Positions 1 to 11,925 of a stretch of DNA of 64,000 bases are shown here, in pieces. Below the pieces are notes generated by a model. It saw only the letters and a program-made list of their open reading frames with translations, was not told the origin of the DNA and made no database searches. The position numbers and the translations under genes are program-made. Each line of letters starts with the position of its first letter. Position 1 is the stretch's first letter. Origin of the DNA: Isoetes taiwanensis. Lineage: Eukaryota; Streptophyta; Lycopodiopsida; Isoetales; Isoetaceae. The stretch is from positions 1,740,754-1,804,753 of the forward strand of contig JAJEKV010000051.1 in the NCBI GenBank assembly GCA_021234155.1. The letters are read 5' to 3'.

Positions 1-1834
1 TATGATTTCAAGAAGAATTTAGGACGCAGAAGGTCCTCTTTCTAAAGAAGACTAGTTATGATGCCCGGCGTTGCCGGGCCTAGTAACAATTTGAAGGGTG
101 GTTGTTTAATACTGAAAAAAAGGCTTGAGGCGTGAAAATTTATATTTGAAGATTGTAGGAGCAACAATGGAGCACAAATTTTGTATTCTCGCCATATATA
201 CAACAATTTAGGCATTTCCGCTGCAACTATTGGCATTGGAAGGCTTAGGAAGAATCTTCTATGTTGAAGGGTAGGGTTGCAGAACGTAGATGTTGAACTT
301 GTGTATGTCAAACATGTTGGTCTAGAAGGTTGTGTACTTTGTATGTCAAACATGTTGGTCTAGAATCCATCAAGTAGACACCAATTTCTTTGACCATTAT
401 GTATCATGGTGAGAAACAAATTAAAGCATTGAAATTTCATCAAATATTTTGAGCCTGGCAAGACGAATTTACTCAATGAACTGGAAATATAGATTCTCCA
501 CCTACCAAACTCATGCACCTAGCATGCTTATTGAAATGAAGTTCAATGAGCATACTCAATTCAATTTGAAATCAAAGGCTCTGCAAATGTTTTTCGATGG
601 CATATTAACGTGAGCCAACAAATTAACACATATTAAAACTACGTGTTTATTAGCATGTCATTGCCTAAAGTTTAAAAATTACATTGTAGGTTAGAGGGAA
701 TATGGGATACGTCATGGATATTATATTTGAAGTGGTTTGTAATGAATGCTTTAGGGTTGTTCTCGTAGCGGAGATACAACCACTACAATCATCCTTAAAT
801 GGTAAGCACATTCTTATTTAAAAAGTAGTAGGATGTTGCTTTTTTTGGTTCTTGCAATTCTAAGCTTTACCTTGCATATTCTACATACATGAGTGCTATA
901 AAAGAGCTTTCATTGCCAAATCGTACATCCATTCATGTCAAGTGATTTCAACACAGAATCCCATGAACATGAGTTATGACAAAAATGGATTGGATTTTTT
1001 TATACCCTTCTACTCATATGATGAATATCAACAGCAAGCTCAATCACTTTTGGATAACTACCTCTTCGATATTGGGTGAAGAGAGATTAAAAAAAATAAG
1101 GAGTTAAAGAATGGTCACCGTCGATGGATATAGGGTATTTCTTAGCTCGAGATAGGAGGAAAATAACTGGCCTATTTAAATCTCTACCTACCTATTAAGG
1201 GGTAATTGTACTTTGTTTCTCTTATATATAAAAAATAAATAACTTCCCAACCAAAAAAAAGGTGATAGAGTTAGATAAAATGAAAATCCAATGACACAAA
1301 CATATCACATTGACCTGTGCAAATATCTTCTCTTAGACTTCTTAGTTAACTCTAGCACATCCTCCACATAAAGTATTCAATTCAATAACTTTAAAATAAT
1401 TCAATAATTTCAATAACCAAAGCTCAAACCATAACATGATGCTGATTAGAAGTTAGTGACGTTCTTGGCTAACACCTGCTGAATATACAGGAACACAATA
1501 TCTTAGTAACCTTTTCGGCTAGCACTTGTTGAATATACAGGAAGAAAATATCTTAAACATAAAGAGACTTCTCTTTTTTGTTGTCATCTCCATATGCAAA
1601 TTTACAAAGCCTGATCTATTACACTCAAACAACCAAGGGAAAAAAAAGGTTCTGAGATAAATCATCGATCACGAATTGTAATCCAAATAAGTGAACAATT
1701 TGCATAGAGGGGTTGAGAGACTATCATTCAAAGATAACCTCAATTATATAATCCCCAATCTAGCAAGGCTGTCTTTTTGCAGAAACATGAATTAATATTG
1801 CAGAAATACTGTTTAGTCAAAATGGAACCTCTCC
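1..1834. other. Gene-poor AT-rich DNA
   Basis: I see no coding exon here. Reading frames are short and have no recognisable motif. Two small direct duplications are visible: TGTATGTCAAACATGTTGGT occurs near 303 and again near 341, and a stretch around GCTGAATATACAGGAA near 1,470 recurs near 1,530 with changes. Confidence 0.6.
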
Positions 1835-2044
1835 ATGTTCAAATCAAGCATTTACCATTTGTGGAAGATGGAATATTTGCTAACGGACCAAAGGCAGAGA
1901 TGTCTTTCATTCTACTCAGCTTCTAATATGGGTATGCATGCCCTGATGTTTGGTGCAAGTTCTTTGGAGACTTCATCTTGTTGCCATGGTTGCCTGTGTT
2001 TTTGCTCTAAATGCTTACATATGGTTATACATACAAGAAATTTA

Positions 2045-2068
2045 TCGCGGCGGCCAAGGCCGCCGCGA
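2045..2068. repeat. Perfect GC-rich palindrome, 11-bp arms
   Basis: Arms TCGCGGCGGCC and GGCCGCCGCGA are separated by only AA, inside DNA that is otherwise AT-rich. Every base of the 11-bp arms pairs. The role is unknown; it could be the scar or core of a foldback element. Confidence 0.8.
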
Positions 2069-2241
2069 ACATTTCTTTGGTTTCAAACCTGCATAGTTGG
2101 ACTTGCTATGTAAATTAAATATTAATATCAAATGTAAGTAGTGATCCAAAGGCATGTATCTTAGATGCTTTTTATGATTCATGCTTATAGGCAAGGTCTA
2201 TTTTTTAAAGCACTCTTAAACAACATAAGGTGGCTATTCAT

Positions 2242-2346
2242 GATTCTAAAAATTCCATCATTGAGCAAAAGTTAAGGTATTTATGCATGGCTTTAAAAAT
2301 TCCATCATTGATTCTAAAAATTCCATCATTGAGCAAAAGTTAAGGT
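2242..2346. repeat. Short direct duplication
   Basis: A stretch beginning GATTCTAAAAATTCCATCAT and ending TTAAGGT occurs at about 2,242-2,278 and again at about 2,310-2,346, with a partial third copy between them. No coding role is visible. Confidence 0.8.
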
Positions 2347-2492
2347 AATAAGTGGGTTGCCATTAGAAGATTTAGTTATTGAATAGGGTTTATTGTTGGC
2401 AATTATATTGTTCTTTGTGATGCAAGTGTAAGTAGTGGCTTTTAATCCTTAAAGCTAGATCAAGGGGTTGAATTACGGACTAAAATGGATCA

Positions 2493-2592
2493 CCCATTAT
2501 TGTGGGTATTGCAAATCCTTGATTCCATTCTTGAGCTCTAGACCATCCATTATTGTGGGTATTGCAAATTCTTGATTCCATTCCCGAGCTCC
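2493..2592. repeat. Short direct duplication
   Basis: A roughly 45-bp segment starting CCATTATTGTGGGTATTGCA and ending GAGCTC occurs at 2,493 and again at 2,547 with a few substitutions. It lies in non-coding DNA. Confidence 0.8.
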
Positions 2593-2922
2593 TTCAAAAC
2601 TCCTTAAACAATATATCAAATGCATTGCAAAAAGGAAATTTCAAATTGAGTCCTCCTAGGATGGTAAATAAGGGAGAAAATTTATCCACATAATATTTTG
2701 TTTAAATTTTTTTCCAAAACATGTTGGCACAAGAAAGTTTCCAAGAGTTCGCCTAAGAAGCCAAGCCTTAGTTGGTACTGTTCTTCCTCATCCATCATAT
2801 CCAGCACAACAAAAAAAAACAGAATCGTAAGTTGCCATCCTTGAACCATTAGTAATAAAAAACTCTGGTAATCCAAGAACATCTTTGTGTTATAAAATAC
2901 TGACTTTCTATATCATTAAAAA

Positions 2923-3162
2923 TCACTTTTGAGTGGGTGGGTGGGTGGGTGCAAGTCCCATCAACCATGCCTTCAATAAAAAAATCACTTTTGAGTGGAA
3001 AGTGGCATTTTTCCGGCATAATGCACAGGCAGAATATAGGGTGAGGGCTCTTACGCTTGGCACTAGAGAGGGTATTGGAGCAGACAAAACGCTCATTTCG
3101 GTCATTCTATATTGCACCATGACCATTTCCTCAGGCCTGCAAAAACCACAAGGATGGCGGGC
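2923..3162 (-). other. Candidate minus-strand exon, unidentified
   Basis: Reading the minus strand, a pyrimidine-rich tract ending TTATGCAG at 3,163 is followed by an open frame that contains CGFCRPEEMVMVQYR and ALTLYSACALCRKNATF. It stays open to about 2,923. Two Cys pairs (CGFC and CALC) are spaced about 38 residues apart. I do not recognise the family. The plus strand is also open here for 93 codons, so the frame alone is weak evidence. Confidence 0.2.
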
Positions 3163-3626
3163 CTGCATAAGAAAGGGGACTTTTAATGTATATCCAAGTA
3201 ATCACTTTAAATAGCATGCAGGAAAGTCCAGAAATATGCACAGCTTAGCATCATCTCTCCTTTAAAATGGGTATCGTCAAACAGTGTAAGCAGATTTGAA
3301 ATGCTAGCATAGATGCATCTCAATTCGATGTAAAAATAAAGATTAAGATGAACAAATCTGATCTTCGCTATAGAATGCTCACATCTAATTTAATGGCAGC
3401 ATTTGTTTACCAGAAATGTCGTTTTCACAGCTGAATTTAATTCAAATGCCTGCATTAACATTCAACTTCCAAACAAAGCATGTAAATAGTCCAATCATGC
3501 ACCACAAGCTCCAACGCTGCAAACATGAGTTCCCTTGAGATAGAACAACTTCTCAATCAAAACGTTTGCAAGTTCTTACAGTCCAATAGAGTACCTCTAG
3601 ATAAGCAATTAGCAGAACTCACTTAC

Positions 3627-3668
3627 CTTCAGGCCACATGCATAAGATTTCAAAAAGAAACATTGGAC
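3627..3668 (-). other. Candidate 42-nt exon, unidentified
   Basis: On the minus strand a strong acceptor (run of T then GCCAG) precedes 42 nt, which are followed by a consensus donor GTAAGT. Two of the three frames are open. One reads PMFLFEILCMWPE, and its phase is compatible with the candidate first exon at 4,325-4,526. The splice signals are good, but the protein is not recognised. Confidence 0.25.
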
Positions 3669-4324
3669 CTGGCAAAAAAAAAGCTAGCTTCTCAACATTT
3701 CAAAAAATAGCTAAGAATTTTGAGTACCTTATATTCATGCTAAAACTACCGACAAAACAATTTAGAAGGAAGAATAAGTGTTCAGAGGATAGCTTTTACC
3801 TGGCACCAGAAAATCTGCTTTTGCTTCTATTCAAGTTGTTCAGTGACATACTTAGTAATAATGACATTGTATTCTATGATCGCAAGCAATGCAATGCTTG
3901 TTCATGTAAATAGTGGTGCAAGACTCGTTGAACACAGCAAAGGAAGAGGTAGAATTAGAAAATCTCTGTGCAGGGGAGATGCGTGTCTGCCCCCCTTCTG
4001 ACCGATTTATGCTAGGAATTTGCGAAATCCGCGCTTAGTATTAGTTTTAGATCTTTCTTTGAGCTCTCAACATCTGCTATCACACAAAAAATAGATCTCA
4101 TATGAGGAAGTTATGGCCATGTTTCGAAGAAGTTATGGCCATGTTTCGAAAAGAAGCTGTAAAATTTTAGCAGCAAAAAGTGCCGAATCTTACAATCCTG
4201 GAATGGCTATTCACAGAGAAAAAATTATTCACAGAGAAAAAAAATGTCTGTGAAGCAAAGAGGGAAGAGCCTATCTATATCATAGCCAAGCAAATCTGAG
4301 ACCCACAAAACCAGAAGTGCTAAC

Positions 4325-4526
4325 CTGAGATCCCAGAGCCCATCGTTGTGGCGAAATTCTCACGACCCCAAACAGCTGGAATGGCGAATTTAGAATAAAG
4401 CTTCACCTTCCTCAGATTTTGGCATGCACAGCCGGATTGCATAAAATCGGTGGCCTCTTGATGCCGTTGTGGAATGCACAGCCGTGACCTAGGATTAGAA
4501 AGGATGTTGTTGGCGGTGGACAGCAT
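4325..4526 (-). other. Candidate first coding exon, possible organelle-targeted protein
   Basis: The minus-strand frame starts at an ATG at 4,526 and runs 67 codons to a CAG|GTTAGC donor at 4,325. The peptide is rich in Ser, Arg and Asn and poor in acidic residues at its N-terminus (MLSTANNILSNPRSRL), as in organelle transit peptides, and ends with GSGISG. No protein family is recognised and no transcript is available. An overlapping frame also starts at 4,621. Treat as a gene-start hypothesis only. Confidence 0.25.
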
Positions 4527-5160
4527 GATCCGGCATAAGAGGTCGCGAAGCTTGGTCGAAAAATTGGATTTGAAGCTCCTATTTGAAGTTCTCTTGGATC
4601 AGGGGTCAGAGAATGGATCAAAATTGAAGAAGAGAGGGCAATTTTTACAGATCTGGGCCGGATTTGGCTGTGGCGTGACAGAAAAGTAGCCGCACCCGCA
4701 GGCTAGAAGGGATGAATATGGCGAAAGAGGAAAGCCCAGAGCTCTAAGAAGAAAGCGAAGAAAGTAAATATCTATTTACTTTATTTACTCGTTATCCTCC
4801 ATAGCAATGATCCGCAATAGCCTGCCGGATCATTGCTTGCATCAGAACAGGCGATCGCAGAACAGGGGTGAACAGAGGCGCCTTGGTTTCTTCTGGTTTG
4901 GGCCATCACACGTGTGAAAGTAAAGATTTTCCCTTTTCTGATTTTAGAAAAACGCAAAATAATGTACGTGTCAAGCTGTGGGCTCTTCTCAGCCCAGAAA
5001 TATTACACATCCAATTTTTAAGAACAAAATAGAATGCTTTACATAGGTAGTGATAAACATAAGCATGTGGAATTCAAGCAATATGTGCATCCCTTAAAAC
5101 CTATCTAGCTTATCTCGTATCGGTTCACATTAAAATCTATCTATATTCATTAGGAAATTT

Positions 5161-5640
5161 ATTAACTTCCCTTATTGAATGTTCTATCTACTAAACCTGG
5201 GAAGTCACCTGAGCTGCTCCAAATCCAAGAGCTGCTCCAAATCCAGTGAAAGTCTATGCTTTCAATACCTTGCAGTCTCTTCTATGTGTAAGTATTTTCT
5301 CTGTTTACATTCAAACCGATTTGTATTCAAAAATAAATTTATTTCTTTCTTTTATATTGAATGGTTCTACCTATTAAACCTGGAAATGCAACAGAGCTGG
5401 AAATGCAACAGAGCTGCTCCAAATCCAGTGAAAAGTCTGTGCTTCTCACGTTTAGAACCATTTGTGTTGCTTATTCTCAGACCTACTTGTATTCAATAAG
5501 AAATGTATTTACTTCCCTTATTCAATGGTTCTAGCTATTAAAGCTCAGAACACACCAGAGCTGCTCTATCCGTGAAAGTCTAAGTTTCCAATACCTTGCA
5601 TTCTCTTCTGTGTATAACTATCTATTTTCAAGTTAGTTAC
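5161..5640. repeat. Three-unit diverged tandem repeat, about 173-bp period
   Basis: Three units begin near 5,161, 5,335 and 5,508. Each holds a TTCCCTTATTGAATG-like start, a CTATTAAACCTGG-like stretch, GAGCTGCTCCAAATCCAGTG and AATACCTTGCA. The copies have diverged and gained small indels, including an internal doubling of GAGCTGCTCCAAATCCA in the first. Non-coding. Confidence 0.75.
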
Positions 5641-6497
5641 TTCATGCACCTCCTCAACTAAGCTACTCTCCAATTCTAGTACATTCCATCAGAACATCAT
5701 CTCAATACAGGTGTAATCCTGAATCACAGAGCATATTTATTTAATGTCTAGCCAAGCCAGTTTATGTGTAAGGCCTAAAGTAGGCCTAAACTTTATGTAG
5801 AGGAGTTTCTCTTTCGGATTGTTCTTTGACTCTCATAAATTAATGGGCATGTGAAATGTATGTACCCAAAAGGTGGAGCAGAACATCTCTAGAGGAGCCT
5901 GCACATGCTTCAATAACAATTTCTTGCAGATTTTAGATTATGTAGTAATAGGCATCTATCCGATGTCTCTATATTGTGTCCAATCAAGAAAAGGGCTTTT
6001 TCATGTGGAAAACATTTGATGTGCTATATCAGGAATTGAAGCCTTATGGGTTAGCAATTGCCACATCTAAGTTGCCACAGAAAACAAAAGTCTAGTGGCC
6101 GGTATTGTCACGCTATCAAAACTATTATTATGTTAAAGATCTGCAGATGAAGGGATACCTATGTCTCATGATTTGACTTTCCAGCTGGAATAAGATATGA
6201 AGTTTTGACAATCTAAACTATGAAGCTCCAATGTTTTCCTGTGACATCCAATTAGAAGCATATAGCTGCAAGATTTCATGCTTTAGCTATGGCCAGTTGT
6301 TGATGCCACATGAATGTTTTACAATATTCAAAATAGAATGAAACAATCATAGGAAACCTAATTCAGAATGCAAACAAACCTGCCAAGGAGATTGTATTAG
6401 AGTATATTGCATCCGAAGCAGATTCGCTACGAACACATTGGAGGAAGGACTGAATCTCAAAAAGAAAATTGAACCTGTACAAACATGTGTTACTTAC

Positions 6498-6595
6498 CTT
6501 TCTTTAAGCACTGAAGGATTGATTGAATGCCTCTTATTTTCTATTCTGTTATTGCCGACATCAAGGACGAAGCTTCCCATAGCCATATCAGCTCC
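6498..6595 (-). other. Candidate 98-nt internal exon, unidentified gene
   Basis: The minus strand shows TTTCTTGCAG|GGAGCTG at 6,595 and AAAGAAAG|GTAAGTAAC at 6,498, so both splice sites are close to consensus. Only one frame is open across all 98 nt. It reads GADMAMGSFVLDVGNNRIE followed by NKRHSINPSVLKE. This is the best-supported exon of any minus-strand gene in the first 8 kb. I cannot name the family. A possible upstream donor (TTTTG|GTGAGT) lies at 7,677. Confidence 0.35.
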
Positions 6596-6639
6596 CTGCA
6601 AGAAACATTTAGGAAAACAACACGAATATAGGGCAGTTC

Positions 6640-8400
6640 TTTAGTTACTTGAGAGCACCAGGATTTAGAAGCCATCCAGAGGGATCTCTTCAAATGTAGT
6701 CAACTTAGACTCGTCAAACGTGGCTAGGCTCTCCAATGTATTGAGCTCCAAACAAACTACTTGCAGCAAGGAGCAAAATTAAATTGGCATCACATATGTA
6801 TTTGATTCTAGAATAAATGCATACAGCAATGCATAGCGAAGCAAATGCTCAAAACCGCAATAGCCTAGATAAGAAAAGCTTGCAGATTCATATCCAGCAT
6901 ATTTAAAAGGAAAAATGCATCTACTGCAAGCACAGGATGATAGCATGCAGCTATTGCAAGGATATATGTAGCCTATTGTGGATTTATGGGGATTTCAAGC
7001 CACATACACCCGTTGCTATGAAGACAAAAATAAAGTACGTGAAAATAATATTGATAGGGATCATCCTACTATATGATGGGAAACTGCCAACAGTGAATGA
7101 ATGAGAAAAACCTAAACATATATCGATCTAAACCATTATTGCAGATAAGGAACCATGAGGCTGTCTGCATATAATAACCTTAGTCTGGCTGGATGACGTT
7201 ATTGGAGAAGATTCACCCCTTAGTGTTATTACAGAAGTTGAAATGAGAGTCTCCGCCATCACAATTGCTCAATTGCCATACTGCAGGAGGACTGGCAGAT
7301 ACTACAGACATTTTCAGACATAACTGCAGTTATGTTGGCTGAAAGACAATCCTTATATACCATATCACAGGCAAGTTTTGTGCATCTAGTAACAAAAAGA
7401 TTTTCATGGCAAATCACGATGAAGAATGGATTTACTTAGATGATTGCTGCTTGTCGGGAAACACTTGAATCACGTGCATTTATATCTAGTACCATAGGCA
7501 GTGAACCGTAACATGGCTCCCTATGTGATGAAAGAAGCAAATGGCTCAGTCTTTGGAACTTCAAAAACCATAGATTTTGTTGAGCCCTTACCATAAATCT
7601 GCTCCAAATCAAATCATGAATGAACATTTTTGCATCCATGGCCATTGCACAGACCAAAAGGCGAAACCCTACTCACCAAAATCGGCCCAAAAAAACAAAT
7701 TCTTTATAAGCAGCAAATGTCGACATCAGCTCAATTAGGATTGGAAGAAGCAGAAGCTCTTCATTACTCCATGACGCATCCACAACTTTATGCTGCAGCG
7801 GCAAGGCTAAAACAAAAAATGCCTCTGTGCAGCCCGTCTTCTCATAAAAAGGCCGAAGGCTGTGGTTCATCTCCTCACGCTTCCTCCAGAAAAATGGCTA
7901 TGGCTAGACCTCCGGAATAAAAAAAGGGATCCCTCTCATTTCATCACACTGTCCACAGCCTTCCGGATAGATTAGATCCAATCCCAGATGTAAAAATTTA
8001 AGATTTTGAAGCTTCAAAGCTACATTTTTTGCCGCAGGACGAATCACTGTCTCAGTGATCTAAAACCGATGACTCTGGATCGCTCGTTGATTCAATCTCT
8101 TGTTCTGCAGCTTTTGATGTGTATATTAAATAGAGTAACAGGATCTGCGGTGAATGCATGCAGGTTTCTCCGTGTTGGCCTTTCGACCACGACCAGATAA
8201 GAGTGGAAATCGAAGAAGAAAAAATGATAATAGAATTCGCTACAATTTTTGTAAATCGGCAAATTTTTCCGGCGGCCAAAATACCTCAAAATCATAGGAA
8301 ATCGCGTAAAAAAAAATTCCAAAAAGGTTTCTAGCCAGACCTGAAAATCCCAAATTAACAAGATTGATATCATTTTGGCAGAAAATCGAGAACGACTGGT
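6640..8400. other. No confirmed gene
   Basis: Several 60-100 codon frames exist on both strands and overlap one another antiparallel, so none can be preferred. A donor-like CCGATTTTG|GTGAGT lies on the minus strand at 7,677 and could end an exon of the same unidentified gene as 6,498-6,595. No family motif is visible. Confidence 0.4.
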
Positions 8401-10058
8401 TGTGGGGCTGAAATTGAAGACCTAGTGCTTCCGACTGATGGGGTCAAAGGATCGTATTGAAGCGTTATATTTTACAAAGATGCAGTAGTACTTAGAGGCC
8501 ATATGATGCAGACCTTATTCAATAAATTAAGTATCTGAAATGCAGAAAGGTTGCAAAGATGACGGTTCTGGTTGCAGAAGAATATGGCGCACACACATAT
8601 TGGCCGATCATGATGCTGATGTGGCGAACATTCATGAAAAGAGAAGACGATGCTGAGACGTTGCTGCAGACATGCAGAATTAACCCCTTATTCTGCTGTA
8701 GGAAGATTTGATGCCAGAAAGATGCAAAACTTGCATATTCAGGGGAAGATATGTACCAGTTAGAGATCCCTGAAGATGTCATTACCAGTGAAGATGATCT
8801 CAGTCTCATACCAAGATGAATATGCAGGAGTCATATAAGGATTATAAGATGAAAAATGGAGCAGACCCATTTGCAAAACCAAAAGAAAGGTCCAACTTTT
8901 GTCATGGAAGAATGCTCGACTCCTGGACATTTCGTGTTGAGATTGAACCAGAGGCTACCCACAAATTAGGAGCAACGTTACACAGATTTGAATTCTTGAG
9001 AGGCTGGAATATATGCCGTAGAAGAATAAAGGCCTGAAGGAATATGCATGAAAGAATTTCTTGGCTTGAGATCTTTGCGATGTGGCGGACACAGAACATG
9101 CACAATGAAGATACCTTCGAAACTTTGTTGCAAATTATTTCATAACAAATTGGCATAGATTACTTCATTGCAATTTATTTTTGAAGTTGGGTCTAAATCC
9201 AGGTGTTGTCAGAGAATCGCCGTGGAGAATACATATGAAGCAGTTGAGGTATTCTTAAGATTTTATAACGTTTATAGAGTCTATAATCTATTTGAACAAG
9301 GAGAACATTTTCCAAACTTGAGCAAAGTAATTGGAATGAAAATAAAACATGTAAAACGTTTTCTACCCGAGGGAGACACCGGGGATTTATCCTCGACTAA
9401 GGCTTCCTTAAATGGCCCTCATGAAGAAGCATTTCCAAATATCTCAAATAGAGGTGGGGCGTATTGAAAAGTTGAAGGTGATATGCTCTTCAATTGCTGG
9501 AATGTGAAGAAGGTAACAATTATTCATTGTCTGATTAGTTCAGTTATTCATGGCTAATGATAAAGATAAAGACATCAAGATCACAAAGAACCCGATCAGG
9601 ATTATTGATCAAGGGGAAGATGTGCGACAAGGGAAGGAGTTAGTCGGGTTGTGATCAAAATTCCTTCCGGGTTCAACTCCACCGAGTGCGATATTTTGGC
9701 GTAAGCCTTGATTATGGCCAAAGATGCACAAGTTGGTAGCTTGTTTATCTGAAGGTGGAATGTCTGGAATTTACACCAGAGGATATAGAGTGAAACCAAG
9801 AAATTAAGAATTGCAGCAGTCAAGACTTATCAATCTGTAGATTAAGGGGAAGTGTGACGGATGTAGTCCTAACAGATTGATGACATCAGCAGAATGAATG
9901 ATATGGCAGTCCAAGTTGGCAATCTATGCTAAAGGTCACCAGATTAGAGAGTCATGTCTCTATATTAGGTTGTGTCTTTTGACATCACGTATATACTTAA
10001 GGCCATGTCCCAGGCTGTTTGGGATAGTTCAATATAGAAGCTTTCTCTTTTGTAACAG
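8400..10058. other. Decayed DNA, possibly with an LTR-element remnant
   Basis: The reading frames are broken and unrecognised. At 9,838-9,856 a purine tract (ATTAAGGGGAAG) is followed by TGTGACGG, the arrangement expected at a 3' polypurine tract and LTR start. I found no matching LTR partner, primer-binding site or polyprotein motif, so the identification is weak. The segment immediately precedes a starch synthase pseudogene exon and may fill an old intron. Confidence 0.3.
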
Positions 10059-10490
10059 GAGGTCGTTTAACATCACAAAAGGAATTCACCTTATTAAGCA
10101 TGCCATTTAGAGGACAATGCCAGGTAATTTCTGGCTTACCACGGCTGGGAAAATAAGAGATTCAGTTTTCATTTTATATGTGCCATGGTTGGGATGTAGG
10201 TGGTTCTCCTTGGATCTCCTCCCGATCCACATATTGAAAATGAGTTTGTTAATCTTGCCAACCAACTTTCGCATGGTGACAATTCAAAGCTTTGGCTTAC
10301 ATATGACCAGCCACTTTCTCATTTGGTGAGTGTGTTTCATCTGGTTGCTAATCCTTTCTTTCTGTTTCTTGTATCAGATCCTGATATATTGTATCTTGGA
10401 AATGCCAGATATACGCAGCATCAGATTTCATTCTAGCCCCATCTATTTTTTTAACCATGTTGGGTTGACACAACTGACTCCAATGCGAAT
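10059..10490 (+). pseudogene. Starch synthase III exon remnants (GT5 family)
   Basis: Three exon-like pieces keep diagnostic starch synthase III sequence. Piece A (10,059-10,123) follows a TGTAACAG acceptor and reads GRLTSQKGIHLIKHAI. Piece B (10,200-10,325) reads VVLLGSPPDPHIENEFVNLA and later LWLTYDQPLSHL, then a GTGAGT donor. Piece C (from 10,409, after GCCAG) reads IYAASDFILAPSIF and then, frameshifted, GLTQLTPMR. These correspond to consecutive conserved segments of the plastid GT5 C-terminal Rossmann domain that binds ADP-glucose. Piece A has an in-frame TAG at 10,108. Piece C has lost the expected Glu and carries extra T bases near 10,445-10,462. No catalytic N-terminal part is seen upstream, so this is a dead fragment. 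The family is confident from the motifs; whether more exons lie outside the window is unknown. Confidence 0.75.
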
Positions 10491-10655
10491 ATATATGTAG
10501 CATAATAACAGGGGGTTTTCTTTGTATTTTTGTACGCTTTTCACTAAGGTTTTCCTATGATTTCGTGATGTATTCAAATGGATGTACTAATGCGTACATC
10601 TAGAGTGCACCATTTCTGAGCCATTGATTTTGGCTGGGTTTTTTTTTTTTCAATG

Positions 10656-10816
10656 GTCAACAACCAATGGCTCACAACAAAAGCCCTTTTTGTGCGTGTG
10701 GTGCATAATGATCAACAACCAATGGCTCACAACAAAAGCCCTCTTTTTGTGTGTGTGGTGCATAATGGGCACATGAAGGGCTTGAAGGGCGCATGAAGGG
10801 CTCGAAGGGCGCATGT
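10656..10816. repeat. Tandem repeats (55-57 bp and 20 bp units)
   Basis: A unit containing TCAACAACCAATGGCTCACA and ending GTGGTGCATAATG occurs twice (10,656-10,710 and 10,711-10,767). It is followed by about two and a half copies of a 20-bp unit like GGCGCATGAAGGGCTCGAAG. Non-coding. Confidence 0.85.
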
Positions 10817-10839
10817 AGTGCAGTTTCCCCGCCGGCAAC

Positions 10840-11516
10840 ACATTTCTTATCATAACTTTTGATCCAGAGTTCTGTTTCAGATAATTTTTATTGCGTTGGA
10901 AAGCTCTCTCCGAGATCTTTTTGATGTGTATGATATGGATATGTTTGGTTAAGTTATATATGCTAAAACAGCAATTTTTCGGCCGGGTTTGGTAGGCTTT
11001 CACATCCTACCAGCTGATTAATACAGGATTGCGCTATTGGATATTGTTTTATGGCTCATTCTGAATGAAGCTTGCAAAAAATTACCATGCATTTTTAGAT
11101 TTTGAGGCAGTTATTAAGCAAATTCCAAGGCTTCTATATCCTTGTGCTAACAAGCAGAAAAGTTTCCCACTTTGGTTTCTCACCACAAGAATCCATGGAG
11201 GCCAAAGGCTGCTGTTAAATTCCAGTTGAAAAATGTTTGTGTATGGGTGTTGCAAACTTTATGACTTTCAGAATAATGGGATCAATCTGCTCTATCTTTA
11301 TGGTAAGTTTTACTTATGTTCTATTTGTTTTATTGTGATGAAATTCAAAAGCTACACAATGATGAAAGTCTCAAATGAATTCTAGTTTTTTTTTCTCGGG
11401 TTTGAATTCTAAAATTTTTGTCACAATTTGGGGAGAGGTGATGTCCCTAAGGCCCCGAAGGGGCCAAATTTTTTTTTTTGCAACACAAACCATTAACTTC
11501 CAACATATAAAAATTA
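10840..11516. other. No gene seen
   Basis: No recognisable coding sequence. A short hairpin GGCCCC-GAA-GGGGCC sits at 11,451-11,465 directly before a T run; its role is unknown. Confidence 0.5.
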
Positions 11517-11640
11517 AATCCCCCAACACATAACAACCAACACATAACAACCATTGACATTAACAGCCAACACATAACTACCATTGACATTAATTAACAC
11601 AACCATTGGGTCCAACACATTTAAATTAAAATCCCCCTTA
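11517..11640. repeat. Short imperfect tandem repeat
   Basis: CAACACATAACAACC and CATTGACATTAACAG-type blocks repeat several times. The 125-codon minus-strand frame that covers this stretch is made largely of these repeats and is not a convincing gene. Confidence 0.7.
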
Positions 11641-11925
11641 AACCCCCTTTGGTTTGGGTGCATATTCACACGGGGGGTGACGTGGGGCGTGAGAGCCCTC
11701 ATAATTGTAGTTTGCACGTCTAAATCAACACCATATAGTATTCCGCTTGAAATCTTATAGTATTTTGCGAGTCTTGTTATACAGTATAGAAAATTTTGTA
11801 CTTGCATACCCCACAAACGAGGAACTTTACGTACGGTGTAGATTAAGGAATAAGGAGTGATATGGTGCGATAATGTAACATTTGTCCGCACTATAGATGC
11901 TCTTGCAAATCAAGTAGTCTTCTTC

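Noticed and set aside
9168-9467. 99-codon plus-strand frame
   Set aside because: No recognisable motif, no supporting splice or start context, and heavily stopped neighbours. Not enough to call a gene.
11451-11470. Helitron 3' end suggested by the GGCCCC-GAA-GGGGCC hairpin
   Set aside because: No CTRR terminus follows the hairpin and no matching TC 5' end was seen.
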